From contig CANJCG010000008.1 in NCBI GenBank assembly GCA_947472655.1, positions 1 through 23,909 on the forward strand: 23,909 bases of DNA, given 5' to 3'. Shown piece by piece: positions 6,255 through 14,877 of the stretch. The position numbers and the translations under genes were made by a program. Source of the DNA: Actinomycetota bacterium (GTDB taxonomy: Bacteria; Actinomycetota; Actinomycetes; S36-B12). Under the pieces are notes generated by a model that saw only the letters and a list, made by a program, of their open reading frames with translations, made no database searches and was not told where the DNA came from. Position 1 is the stretch's first letter, and the number at the start of each line of letters is the position of its first letter.

Positions 6255-7954
6255 CCACACTTTTTCATGTGTGGCACCGCCTGGTGCACAGTTTTCAATG
6301 GGCAAAGCCACCCTTTCGCTGGATCACAAGGAAATGGCGAAGTTCTTTACTGCTGCGCATCACGGCCATCACACTTTTAGCCTCGGGTGTTGTCATCACT
6401 GTGCTGGGTTTTTCATTACTCAGCAAGGTTTCGACTGGATTGATGGACACAAAGCAGCAGTCGGCACTTTCCGAGGCAACTGCAGGGCATGTTGAAGCGC
6501 AACGAGTTATTGAAACGGCAGACGCGGCTCCTACAGCACCATCACCAGCACTTCTCGTCGATGATGTCGTTTCGAACCTAGCTTCTAGGAGTGGATCACC
6601 TGCGCAATTTGACGTGCTGCTCCTCGCATCGATTCCGGGGAGATTGCTTCCAGAGCGTGGAACGAATTTGGTCTCAACAACAAGTATCAGTGAGAACATT
6701 CGCAAGGTACTTGCTGACACACAGGAGCAGTCGTGGGCATACGGCCCAATCAATTACATTGATGGCACTAGCGTGCCTGGACTGATTGTTGGAGCACCAC
6801 TTCGCATCAAGTCTCTTGGCGAGTACAACTTGTTCTACTTGTTTCCGTTGAACCAAGAGCAGCAGACCCTTGATCTGGTGCGTAGTTCGGTCGTCATTAC
6901 GGGCGTCTTGCTGTTGATCTTGCTCGCGGTAATCGCGCGCATCATTACTAGACTGGTGGTGAATCCCGTTCGGCAAGCTGCACGAACAGCGGCACTTCTC
7001 ACTGAAGGTCAACTTTCCGAGCGAATGCCAGTGCGCGGAGATGACGAGCTTGCTCAACTAGCCACCACATTCAATGACATGGCAGCAAGCTTGCAACAGC
7101 AGATCAAACAATTAGAAGAACTCTCACGGGTGCAACAACGCTTTGTTGCCGATGTCTCCCATGAGTTGCGCACACCGCTGACAACAGTGCGCATGGCGGC
7201 TGATTTGATGTTTGAAAATCGTGCTGACTTTGATCCAATAACAGCTCGCGCCTCGGAGCTACTTCAAAATCAACTCGACAGATTTGAAGCGTTACTCACT
7301 GACCTTCTAGAGATTTCGCGTTTTGACGCGGGTGTAGCTGCTTTGGAGATTGAGAGTTGGGACCTGGCGGATTTAATCGATCGGGCTGTTGAAATCGCGG
7401 AACCGCTAGCAATTCGAACGAACACTCCTGTCGAAGTGAAACATGTCACGAACGTAAATCTGATTACTGCGGATCAACGTCGCATTTATCGAATCGTGCG
7501 CAACCTCTTGGAAAATGCAATCGAACACAGCGAGGGACGCAAAGTTGAGGTCTCTGTTGCAGTCGATGAGGAAGCCGCTGCGGTCACCGTGCGAGATTTT
7601 GGCGTTGGGTTGCGACCTGGGGAGGCCTCGCTAGTTTTTAATCGATTCTGGCGCGCGGATCCAGCCCGAGCGCGCACGATGGGAGGCACCGGACTTGGAC
7701 TTTCGATTGCCTTCGAAGATGCTCGACTTCATGGTGGTTGGCTAGAGGCATGGGGCGAGCCCGGCCAAGGCTCATGTTTTAGATTGTCACTTCCGCGTAT
7801 TGCTCGTGGGTCATTCTCAGAGTCTCCGCTGCCACTTATTCCAGAAGGTTTTGTCGGCATTGAATCATCAACATCCTCGGGACTTTTCCTCGATGCGGTG
7901 CCACAGCCGCCCACTGACGCATTTCGTTTTGGTCCTAAGTCGGGTGGTGAGTAA
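6251..7954 (+). CDS. mtrB: Sensor histidine kinase MtrB
   Basis: A 567-residue membrane kinase, partner of MtrA. Membrane segments lie at about 33-55 and 213-233, with an extracytoplasmic sensor region between them. A HAMP domain (234-287) follows, then the HisKA domain with phospho-acceptor His304 in VSHELRTPL. The ATPase domain shows the N box NLLENAIEHS, G1 box DFGVGL, F-like NRFWRAD and G2 box GGTGLGLSI. A 50-residue low-complexity tail follows. The start is TTG at 6251, overlapping the mtrA stop as TTGA, so translation is probably coupled. The N-terminal basic, aromatic stretch before segment 1 is usual for MtrB. The stop overlaps the lpqB start by one base (TAATG). Confidence 0.95.
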   Translation: MTTLFHVWHRLVHSFQWAKPPFRWITRKWRSSLLLRITAITLLASGVVITVLGFSLLSKVSTGLMDTKQQSALSEATAGHVEAQRVIETADAAPTAPSPALLVDDVVSNLASRSGSPAQFDVLLLASIPGRLLPERGTNLVSTTSISENIRKVLADTQEQSWAYGPINYIDGTSVPGLIVGAPLRIKSLGEYNLFYLFPLNQEQQTLDLVRSSVVITGVLLLILLAVIARIITRLVVNPVRQAARTAALLTEGQLSERMPVRGDDELAQLATTFNDMAASLQQQIKQLEELSRVQQRFVADVSHELRTPLTTVRMAADLMFENRADFDPITARASELLQNQLDRFEALLTDLLEISRFDAGVAALEIESWDLADLIDRAVEIAEPLAIRTNTPVEVKHVTNVNLITADQRRIYRIVRNLLENAIEHSEGRKVEVSVAVDEEAAAVTVRDFGVGLRPGEASLVFNRFWRADPARARTMGGTGLGLSIAFEDARLHGGWLEAWGEPGQGSCFRLSLPRIARGSFSESPLPLIPEGFVGIESSTSSGLFLDAVPQPPTDAFRFGPKSGGE

Positions 7955-9675
7955 TGAAGAGACGCATCTTTACGCCCTTACTTCTTCTCAGTGGTCTAGC
8001 GCTTTCAGGCTGTGGCCTAATGCCATGGTCAGTTACGGCGCAGGTTCCAACTGATAGTTCGGTTCGTCAGGGGGAAGTAAGTGGATCTGATCAGCAGGAT
8101 CAATTCATTCGAGTTATCCCGCAAGGGCCACGTTCGGGTATGACCGCCGTACAGGTGGTTCAAGGGTTCTTGGATGCTTCAGCGGCAGCTGAAGATGATC
8201 ATGGCGTTGCACGCGAATACTTAACTGCGGAAGCTGCAGCGCGTTGGATGCCGGATTCTGGCGTTCAAGTCTTTAAAGGAACACCAGAGTTAACTTTGAC
8301 CGGAACCACTGTGCTCTTCTCGGCTCCACTTGTGGGAAAGATATCCGAGAAAGGAAGTTATGCGATCACTCAAGGCGTAAGCACATTGAGTGCGAAGTTC
8401 TCCCTCGTTCGCCAAGAAGGGCAATGGCGGATTGAACAACTTCCTCAAGGCCTGCAACTTTCCACTGTCGACATGCAACGTGCATATCGATCACTTTCAG
8501 TCTTTTACTTCAATCCACAATTGAATACGTTGGTGCCAGACTCCAGAATGATCGCTGTTCCGGGTAATGGGTTAGCAACCGGGCTTATGGAGGCGCTGCT
8601 TTCTGGGCCAAGCGAGTGGCTTGCGCCCGCAGTTCGAAATGCCTTTGCGCTTGGAGTAGGCCTGAACTTCAGAAATGTTCCTGTCGAAAGCGGCGTCGCG
8701 CGCGTTGATCTCACGGCCGATGCTGGATCAGCAACGGATGAGACCCGACGACAGATGGCTCAACAAATCGTTTGGACTATGCGTCAAGTTCCAGAAGTAC
8801 GAGCAGTAGCGATTACGGCCGGCGGCCAAAATTTGACGATTTCGGCCACTCCTTATCCAATTCCGCGTGATCAATGGCCTCAGATCGACCCCTCTGGTCT
8901 TGCACCCGAAGCCACCGCAGTGGTTGCGAGTTGGAGTGGGGTTCAACAACTTACTCGCCAAAGCAGTGCGCGAATTGCCGGGAACCCAAAGGTTGCTAAT
9001 TCAGCGCTGGTTCAAGTCGAGTCGAATAGGACTGGCGGGATGCTTGCGGCAATTGATGTGCTTGGCCGAGTGTGGAGCACCACCGTTGATTCAAGCCCCA
9101 CTTGGTCGCAGCTGCCTATCACACGTGCAGTTCAATGGCTTGAATTCGATCCCAGCGGTGGACTCTGGATTTGGAATGAGGCCAGCGGGCTCGCAGTTTG
9201 GGATGCTCCAGGACCACTGAAATCGATTCCAATTCAAGGGCTCCCAGCAGGTTCAACTCTCCTGAAAGCAGTGCCTTCTCGCGATGGTTCTCGTGCGGCT
9301 CTCATTGTGCGTTTGGGATCCAAAACTGCATTGTATCTAGCCAGAATTGTGCAAAATGTTGAAACGAATGCCCGAACAATCTCTGAACCTAAACGGGTTG
9401 CTCGATCGGTTTCCGAATTAGTCGACGTTGATTGGTCAGGAGCAAACTCATTGGCTTTCATCGGCCGGTCAGGTGCAGGAGTGTTGCAAGTTTTTGATCT
9501 TGACCTTGCGCTGGGCATCCTCGTTGCACAGGGTGGGCCAGATTCGCCAGATTCGATCGCGTCGGCACCAGGACTACCCGTGCTGATTTCGGCAAAGAAT
9601 GGGCTGATCTACCAACTTGATGCAGGGTCCTGGACTTCGCGCCTCAATGCTTGGTCACCTTCATACCCGAGCTAA
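7954..9675 (+). CDS. lpqB: Lipoprotein LpqB, MtrAB accessory protein
   Basis: A 573-residue secreted lipoprotein. The signal peptide (MKRR then a leucine-rich core) ends in a lipobox LSGC with the lipidated cysteine at residue 20. A GerMN-type domain covers about 190-300 (VPVESGVARVDLTAD, then RQMAQQIVWTMRQVPEVRAV). The C-terminal part (about 330-573) has repeated strand patterns with Trp/Gly-rich turns, consistent with the beta-propeller of LpqB. LpqB is known to sit outside the membrane and modulate the MtrB sensor. The gene directly follows mtrB with a one-base overlap, so all three should be made together. Confidence 0.93.
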   Translation: MKRRIFTPLLLLSGLALSGCGLMPWSVTAQVPTDSSVRQGEVSGSDQQDQFIRVIPQGPRSGMTAVQVVQGFLDASAAAEDDHGVAREYLTAEAAARWMPDSGVQVFKGTPELTLTGTTVLFSAPLVGKISEKGSYAITQGVSTLSAKFSLVRQEGQWRIEQLPQGLQLSTVDMQRAYRSLSVFYFNPQLNTLVPDSRMIAVPGNGLATGLMEALLSGPSEWLAPAVRNAFALGVGLNFRNVPVESGVARVDLTADAGSATDETRRQMAQQIVWTMRQVPEVRAVAITAGGQNLTISATPYPIPRDQWPQIDPSGLAPEATAVVASWSGVQQLTRQSSARIAGNPKVANSALVQVESNRTGGMLAAIDVLGRVWSTTVDSSPTWSQLPITRAVQWLEFDPSGGLWIWNEASGLAVWDAPGPLKSIPIQGLPAGSTLLKAVPSRDGSRAALIVRLGSKTALYLARIVQNVETNARTISEPKRVARSVSELVDVDWSGANSLAFIGRSGAGVLQVFDLDLALGILVAQGGPDSPDSIASAPGLPVLISAKNGLIYQLDAGSWTSRLNAWSPSYPS

Positions 9676-9679
9676 CGAG

Positions 9680-9688
9680 TTATCCACA
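9680..9688 (+). promoter_or_regulatory. Perfect DnaA box in the lpqB-comF gap
   Basis: TTATCCACA matches the bacterial DnaA-box consensus exactly and lies five bases after the lpqB stop, outside coding sequence. A single box could arise by chance or could link transcription of the downstream gene to replication. Confidence 0.4.
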
Positions 9689-9732
9689 ACTTTACGGCGA
9701 TGCATTGAAGTCTTTGAGCAGGCATTCAAAGA

Positions 9733-10419
9733 TTGGCCGTGATCAATCATTTTGCGATAGGTATTCAACGAGCGATTCAGGATTTTGCTGACGTAATTTT
9801 TTCTCGTTGTTGTGTCGCATGCAGTCGAAACGGAACTCTCTTGTGCGCAAATTGTCGGGAGCTCATACCTAGGCTGGCGCAACAACGCGAGGCTCACCAT
9901 GAATTATGGTTTGGGGCACCCTACGAGTCGGTCATTCGAGAAATGATCAATGCTCATAAAGATCATGGAGTGCGTGCATTATCCAAAGAACTGGGCTTCG
10001 TGTTAGCGCGGGCAGCATGGGCGGCATCCTTATCCAGTTCAACAGCTCGACCCCTTCTCCTTGTGCCTGTACCGCCACATCGAACATCGTTGCGCAAGCG
10101 GGGAAGAGACACGTCTTTTGAGATTGCGGTACAAGCAGCAAAAATTATTTCCGCTCGAGGAATACCTTGTGAAGTAAAACCCCTGCTTTTGAGAATGCAT
10201 CAGACATCTCGAAGCGCTGGAAAAACAGTGAAGGGTCGACGTGAAGTACACGGATCTTTCGCGGTTAAACCCAAAGCGCGGCTGCCGGAGCGAGTGATAG
10301 TGGTCGACGACATCGTGACTACTGGGTCGACCTCTCAAGAGGCCGTTCGGGCTCTTGAAGCCGCAGGGGTAGGCGTTGATGCGATTGCCTGCATAGCAAG
10401 CACGGCACTGAGCCGTTAG
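9733..10419 (+). CDS. comF: ComF family protein (phosphoribosyltransferase-like)
   Basis: About 228 residues. The N-terminus carries a four-cysteine zinc-finger pattern (CCVACSRNGTLLCANC, about 26-41). A type I phosphoribosyltransferase fold follows, with the PRPP loop VIVVDDIVTTGST (about 192-204) and the PVPPHRTSLRKRGRD segment typical of ComF. ComF proteins are needed for DNA uptake in competent bacteria and may have a nucleotide-linked role elsewhere; the reaction is not established. The start is uncertain: TTG at 9733 or GTG at 9739, both with a weak ribosome binding site. The stop TAG overlaps the stop of the opposing gene. Its place after mtrAB-lpqB is standard for actinobacteria. Confidence 0.88.
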   Translation: MAVINHFAIGIQRAIQDFADVIFSRCCVACSRNGTLLCANCRELIPRLAQQREAHHELWFGAPYESVIREMINAHKDHGVRALSKELGFVLARAAWAASLSSSTARPLLLVPVPPHRTSLRKRGRDTSFEIAVQAAKIISARGIPCEVKPLLLRMHQTSRSAGKTVKGRREVHGSFAVKPKARLPERVIVVDDIVTTGSTSQEAVRALEAAGVGVDAIACIASTALSR

Positions 10420-11246
10420 GTCAAGCGGGTAATGCCTTCCTGGACACCTTTGACTACTGCTTCCATCCGCGATTTCGCTGGAAGTTTTTCAAGGATGCTT
10501 CGCACGTGATTCTTTACAGTGTTCTCGCTTATGCCAAGCGAGCTGGCGATCTCTCGATTGGATAGACCAGCAGCCATCGCATGGAGTACTTCGCGCTCAC
10601 GCCGAGTCAATTGGGGCCCGCTCCAGACTGGGCCTGAGTTGGCATCAACAAGATCCTCAGGCATGAGGTCGGCGTACCAGCAGTCCTTGAGAATGCCTCG
10701 GTGTGACAGCCCACGTCTCATGATTTGGTTATGGACTGAAAACCCGGCCTGCTGGGCCACCGAACGAGCAGCCTCGTTGCCGATGAATGCTCGCCAAGTG
10801 ATCACGTTGAGGCGCAAGGAACTAAAGCCCCAACGACAGGCCAGACGTACGGCTCGAGTTGCAATCCCTCTACCTCGTAATTCAGGTGCAACTAGGAAGT
10901 GAACCCGGGCAGTGCCCTCCTGCTCGGACTCAAGTACCACTGATCCGCACCAGCGGTTCTCGGTGTCTGCAATAACCCAGGTCGGCTCATCCCACCAATA
11001 CACCGGATTGTTGACTTTTTGGGTCCACGAAGAAGCGTCATGCTCGGTATATGGGCTAGGCAGGTTAGTCCAGCGGGCAACCTCAGGGTCTTGGCAGCCA
11101 GTTGCCATAATCGCAACATCGTGACTCTCAGGCAGGCGCAGCAGAACGACGCCATCAGTCAATGTTGGCGGAATTCGGTTCGCCACGGGCCGTGACACAG
11201 GGAACACACGTAGCAGTCTTGCAGGCCGCAGGACCGCTTTTGGCAT
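10416..11246 (-). CDS. GNAT acetyltransferase fused to a C-terminal LuxR-type helix-turn-helix
   Basis: A 276-residue two-domain protein. Residues about 26-196 form a GNAT fold: a TDGVVLLRLPESHD opening, then ARVHFLVAPELRGRGIATRAV containing the acetyl-CoA pyrophosphate loop RGRGIA, then WRAFIGNEAARSVAQQAGF, the usual motif B region. Residues 211-272 are a FixJ/NarL/LuxR-type helix-turn-helix: LTRREREVLHAMAAGLSN, REIASSLGISENTVKNHVRS. Thus an enzyme or acetyl-CoA-sensing domain is joined to a DNA-binding domain. ATG at 11246 follows TAGGGGA closely. It runs against comF (stops overlap) and away from secA. DNA target and acetylation substrate are unknown; it could be a metabolite-responsive regulator in which the GNAT part only senses. 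Confidence 0.85.
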   Translation of the reverse strand: MPKAVLRPARLLRVFPVSRPVANRIPPTLTDGVVLLRLPESHDVAIMATGCQDPEVARWTNLPSPYTEHDASSWTQKVNNPVYWWDEPTWVIADTENRWCGSVVLESEQEGTARVHFLVAPELRGRGIATRAVRLACRWGFSSLRLNVITWRAFIGNEAARSVAQQAGFSVHNQIMRRGLSHRGILKDCWYADLMPEDLVDANSGPVWSGPQLTRREREVLHAMAAGLSNREIASSLGISENTVKNHVRSILEKLPAKSRMEAVVKGVQEGITRLT

Positions 11247-11315
11247 GTCCCCTACGATGGAGGCTCAATCTGGTTTCCCCACAGGGGGATTCCACGAAGG
11301 AAAGGTCACATCACT
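11247..11315. promoter_or_regulatory. Divergent promoter region of secA and the GNAT-LuxR gene
   Basis: Only 69 bp separate the two starts. TACGAT at 11253-11258 is a plausible plus-strand -10 without a good -35. A compact CCCC-ACA-GGGG hairpin occupies 11277-11287. GAAGGAAAGG (11296-11305) is the secA ribosome binding site. The LuxR-type protein encoded next door could act here. Confidence 0.35.
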
Positions 11316-14048
11316 GTGGGCGTGCTCGACAAGATTCTGCGTGCTGGAGAAGGTAAGACTCTTCGCCGCCTGCATGCAATTGCCGAAGCTGTGAACGCGA
11401 TCGAGGAGAACTATGTCTCTTTGAGCGATGCTGAATTGCGCGCACTCACTGACGAATACAAAGAGCGTTATGCCGGTGGCGAGAGTCTTGATGACCTCTT
11501 GCCTGAGGCATTCGCAACGGTTCGCGAAGCAGCCAAGCGCACTATTGGGCAGCGCCACTTTGATGTACAGATCATGGGCGGCGCAGCCTTGCACTCGGGA
11601 AATATTGCCGAGATGAAAACTGGCGAGGGTAAGACGCTTGTGGCCACCTTGCCTTCATATCTCAATGCTCTCACCGGTGATGGAGTGCACGTTGTCACGG
11701 TCAACGACTACCTGGCCGAGCGCGACTCCGAACGCATGGGTCGAATTCATAAATTTTTAGGGCTTGAGGTTGGTGTGATTTTGTCACACATGACGCCAGC
11801 CGAACGAAAAGTACAATACGACGCTGACATCACATACGGCACAAACAACGAATTCGGTTTCGACTACCTGCGCGACAACATGGCTTGGAGTAGCGAAGAA
11901 CTCGTCCAGCGTGGTCATCATTTTGCTGTGGTCGATGAAGTTGACTCGATCTTAATTGACGAAGCCCGTACGCCTTTGATCATCAGTGGGCCAGCTGATC
12001 AAGCCACAACTTGGTATGCGGAATTTGCGCGCATCGCAAACATTCTCAAGATCGATAAAGATTACGAAATCGATGAGAAAAAGAAGACCGTCGGTGTACT
12101 TGAAGCGGCTATTGACATTGTTGAAGATCAAATTGGCATTGATAATTTGTACGACACCGTAAATACTCCGCTCGTTGGATATCTCAACAATGCAATCCGA
12201 GCGAAAGAACTCTTCAAAAAGGATCGCGACTATGTTGTGATGGATGGTGAAGTTCTGATCGTTGATGAGCACACCGGGCGTATTCTGGCCGGACGCCGTT
12301 ATAACGAAGGTTTGCACCAGTCGATCGAAGCCAAAGAAGGCGTAGAAATTAAGGCTGAGAACCAGACGCTGGCAACAGTCACGTTGCAGAACTTCTTCCG
12401 TCTGTATGGCCGACTCTCGGGCATGACAGGCACGGCCATGACCGAGGCCAACGAGTTCTCCCAGATTTACAACCTTGGCGTAGTACAGATACCTACGAAT
12501 CGAGACATGATCCGTATTGATCAAGCAGACTCGATCTACCGCACAGAAGAAGCAAAATTGCAGGCAGTTATTGCTGACATTGTTGGGCGTCACGCACTTG
12601 GTCAGCCGGTACTTGTTGGAACAACATCTGTTGAGAAGTCTGAAAACTTGAGTAAGTTGCTTCGCCAAAATGGTGTGCCGCATGAAGTATTGAACGCGAA
12701 GTACCATGATCGTGAGGCGCAGATTGTCGCGCAGGCTGGTCGAAAAGGCGCTGTCACTGTTTCCACAAACATGGCTGGCCGAGGCACCGACATCATGCTC
12801 GGCGGCAACCCAGAAACTATGGCCACAGCCGCGCTTGCTCAACGGGGCCTTTCGCTGAGCGAAGATCCTGATGCTTACAACGCAGCATGGTCAGGGGCTT
12901 TGGAGCAAGCCACTGCTGCTGTTGCCGCAGAGCATGCTGAAGTTATTGCTGCAGGCGGTTTGTATGTTCTTGGCACCGAACGCCATGAATCGCGGCGCAT
13001 TGACAACCAGTTACGTGGACGATCGGGACGCCAGGGTGATCCGGGCGCCTCTCAGTTTTATCTGTCGCTCGAAGACGACCTCATGCGGCTCTTCAAGTCA
13101 GACATGGTCGATGCTTTCCTGCGTCGTTTTAACGTTCCAGATGATGTGCCGATTGAAGCCAAGATGGTCAGCAACGCGATTCGAAGCGCCCAAGGCCAGG
13201 TCGAAGCACGCAACTTCGAAATTCGTAAGGATGTTTTGAAGTACGACGATGTGCTGAATCGCCAGCGCCTGGTTGTCTACGCAGAGCGTCGACGAGTTCT
13301 TGAAGGCGAAGACATCGAAGATCAGGTGCGTAGTTTCATCTCAGACACGGTTGATAGTTATGTGAAAGGTGCAACAGCTGCAGGCTACCCAGAAGATTGG
13401 GATCTTGATCAACTCTGGACTGCGCTCAAGCAGTTGTATCCGATTGAACTATCCGTTGGCGAAATCATTGAAGCAGGTGGCGGCGATCGCAGCGGCCTCA
13501 CCACGGACTTCCTTTCACGTGAATTAGTTGATGATGCTCAGGCTTCCTATGACGATCGTGAAGAGTCGCTGGGTGACGAGGTCACTCGCGAACTTGAGCG
13601 TCGAGTGATTTTGTCGGTCCTGGACCGCAAGTGGCGTGAACACTTATATGAAATGGACTATCTGCGTGACGGCATCGGCTTGCGCGCAATGGCACAAAAA
13701 GATCCGTTGATTGAATATCAGCGTGAAGGGTTCGATCTGTTCAACGCCATGATGGATGGCATCAAGGAAGAAACCGTCGGCTATTTGTTCAATGTGCAGG
13801 TTGAAGTTCAAGAATCAGGCGAAGGGCTTGTTGAAGTCAACGCTGAGGGATTAGAAGTTGCAGCCCATACAGAAGTTAGTGCTCCAGGGCTGGCGCCATC
13901 GCGACCAACCCATCTGGAATACAGCGCACCAAGCGAGGATGGCGGGGTTGAACACGAATCTGTGGACCTCCCTGTTGAGATCAATCCCAACGCCAGCCGC
14001 GCTGAACGCCGACGGCTAGAACGCGAGAATCGCAATCGCGGCAAGTGA
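11316..14048 (+). CDS. secA: Preprotein translocase ATPase SecA
   Basis: The motor that drives unfolded preproteins through SecYEG, cycling between cytosol and membrane. The 910-residue protein has the SecA1 N-terminus (KILRAGEGKTLRRL), Walker A GEGKT (103-107), the DEAD-like Walker B VVDEVDSILIDEARTP near 207, the preprotein-crosslinking domain, the second nucleotide-binding fold with TNMAGRGTDIMLGGNP and QLRGRSGRQGDPG, and the helical wing/scaffold ending at YEMDYLRDGIGLRAMAQKDP. The tail (about 835-910) is acidic then basic and lacks the CxCx8CH zinc motif, as usual in actinobacterial SecA1. GTG at 11316 follows GAAGGAAAGG. Its stop is three bases from the opposing stop. Confidence 0.97.
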   Translation: MGVLDKILRAGEGKTLRRLHAIAEAVNAIEENYVSLSDAELRALTDEYKERYAGGESLDDLLPEAFATVREAAKRTIGQRHFDVQIMGGAALHSGNIAEMKTGEGKTLVATLPSYLNALTGDGVHVVTVNDYLAERDSERMGRIHKFLGLEVGVILSHMTPAERKVQYDADITYGTNNEFGFDYLRDNMAWSSEELVQRGHHFAVVDEVDSILIDEARTPLIISGPADQATTWYAEFARIANILKIDKDYEIDEKKKTVGVLEAAIDIVEDQIGIDNLYDTVNTPLVGYLNNAIRAKELFKKDRDYVVMDGEVLIVDEHTGRILAGRRYNEGLHQSIEAKEGVEIKAENQTLATVTLQNFFRLYGRLSGMTGTAMTEANEFSQIYNLGVVQIPTNRDMIRIDQADSIYRTEEAKLQAVIADIVGRHALGQPVLVGTTSVEKSENLSKLLRQNGVPHEVLNAKYHDREAQIVAQAGRKGAVTVSTNMAGRGTDIMLGGNPETMATAALAQRGLSLSEDPDAYNAAWSGALEQATAAVAAEHAEVIAAGGLYVLGTERHESRRIDNQLRGRSGRQGDPGASQFYLSLEDDLMRLFKSDMVDAFLRRFNVPDDVPIEAKMVSNAIRSAQGQVEARNFEIRKDVLKYDDVLNRQRLVVYAERRRVLEGEDIEDQVRSFISDTVDSYVKGATAAGYPEDWDLDQLWTALKQLYPIELSVGEIIEAGGGDRSGLTTDFLSRELVDDAQASYDDREESLGDEVTRELERRVILSVLDRKWREHLYEMDYLRDGIGLRAMAQKDPLIEYQREGFDLFNAMMDGIKEETVGYLFNVQVEVQESGEGLVEVNAEGLEVAAHTEVSAPGLAPSRPTHLEYSAPSEDGGVEHESVDLPVEINPNASRAERRRLERENRNRGK

Positions 14049-14051
14049 TCA

Positions 14052-14798
14052 CTAGCCGATAGCGATCGCTGTTACCTGCCAAATTTCATGCAAGGCCTCA
14101 AAACGCATGGCTACTGCTCGGCCGCGACCTTCGCCAACGAGCACCGCTGAGGTTTCTGCTACTCCTGGAGCTACTGGGCAGACCCGAATAGCGCGCACTT
14201 GTTGAAGCGACCTGGTCGCGGCTCGTGCATCGCGTCCGTGGATGGCGCTGGGGTGACGCTGCGCCGCTTTGCCTCGCGCAGCCAACATGGCGAGTTGCCG
14301 CTTCTCGACCCACTTCGTGAGTTGTTGCGGTGGTCGATCACCCGAAGCAACTTCCGCAATGGCCCGAGCCATTCGGGCAACCCACATGGGTGGCGGAACA
14401 GCTGAACCGCCGGTGTGCACCGCGGGACCGAAGTCATTTGGGCGAGTGGCCTGTGCAGCGATTGAACCAACAAGTCGAAGGTGGCGAGGAGTAGGCGGAA
14501 CAGCTTCAACTCCAGGAGCGATCTCCCAAACTAAGGGCAGTACTAGTTGATCACCTTCGGCTAAGACGATGGCAAGCAATGGTGCGGGTAATCGATCCAA
14601 CAACGTAGACACGGCGGGCTCCTTGCCGCTCGGCCGCGGTCGGGGAGTCACGGGATGGTGATGCTTGCGTTTGCTTGCGTTTGCTGCTGTTTGTATTTCT
14701 ACGGCTTCACCATCCTTCGTGTCAATGGGGTGTGGATGACGGTGGGTGCCTGTGGACAAAGGATTTGCCAATACATCGGGTGGTTCGTAACTGTTCAT
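14052..14798 (-). CDS. Rv3235-family protein (DUF6459-like), function unknown
   Basis: A 248-residue protein. Residues 1-100 are low-complexity, rich in Pro, His and Lys. The C-terminal half has the pattern shared by small actinobacterial proteins next to secA: VRAIRVCPVAPGVAETSAVL, then GRGRAVAMRFEALHEIWQV, ending TAIAIG. This suggests a small alpha/beta domain with a conserved Arg-rich strand. The ATG at 14798 is preferred over the open frame up to 14870, because GAAGGAAGA lies about ten bases upstream and the extra residues are not conserved-looking. It is convergent with secA with a three-base gap and no visible terminator. No activity is known for the family. Confidence 0.65.
   Translation of the reverse strand: MNSYEPPDVLANPLSTGTHRHPHPIDTKDGEAVEIQTAANASKRKHHHPVTPRPRPSGKEPAVSTLLDRLPAPLLAIVLAEGDQLVLPLVWEIAPGVEAVPPTPRHLRLVGSIAAQATRPNDFGPAVHTGGSAVPPPMWVARMARAIAEVASGDRPPQQLTKWVEKRQLAMLAARGKAAQRHPSAIHGRDARAATRSLQQVRAIRVCPVAPGVAETSAVLVGEGRGRAVAMRFEALHEIWQVTAIAIG
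14663..14692. repeat. 10-bp tandem repeat inside the Rv3235-type gene
   Basis: Two exact copies of GCTTGCGTTT are followed by a third, degenerate copy (GCTGCTGTTT). Because the unit is not a multiple of three, the same bases are read in different frames in successive copies (encoding the AANASKRK stretch). Gain or loss of one unit would shift the reading frame. Confidence 0.6.
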
Positions 14799-14877
14799 AT
14801 TTATGGTCTTCCTTCGAAAGCACATAACTAAACACAACGTCGGATTTGCTTGCACAACCCAAACATTCAATGGTGAT

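Noticed and set aside
11952..12842. A 296-residue open frame on the minus strand within secA
   Set aside because: It lies wholly antisense to strongly conserved SecA coding sequence, shows no recognisable domain, and has no ribosome binding site. It is a by-product of secA codon usage.
14099..14550. Overlapping open frames on both strands inside the Rv3235-type gene
   Set aside because: They are out of frame with the conserved C-terminal pattern and start inside coding sequence without ribosome binding sites.
14803..14877. Longer N-terminus for the two-repeat unknown protein (ATG at 14803)
   Set aside because: The start would sit four bases from the divergent ATG with no room for a promoter or ribosome binding site, and the added residues do not look like part of the protein. 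The GTG at 14878 is preferred but not proven.
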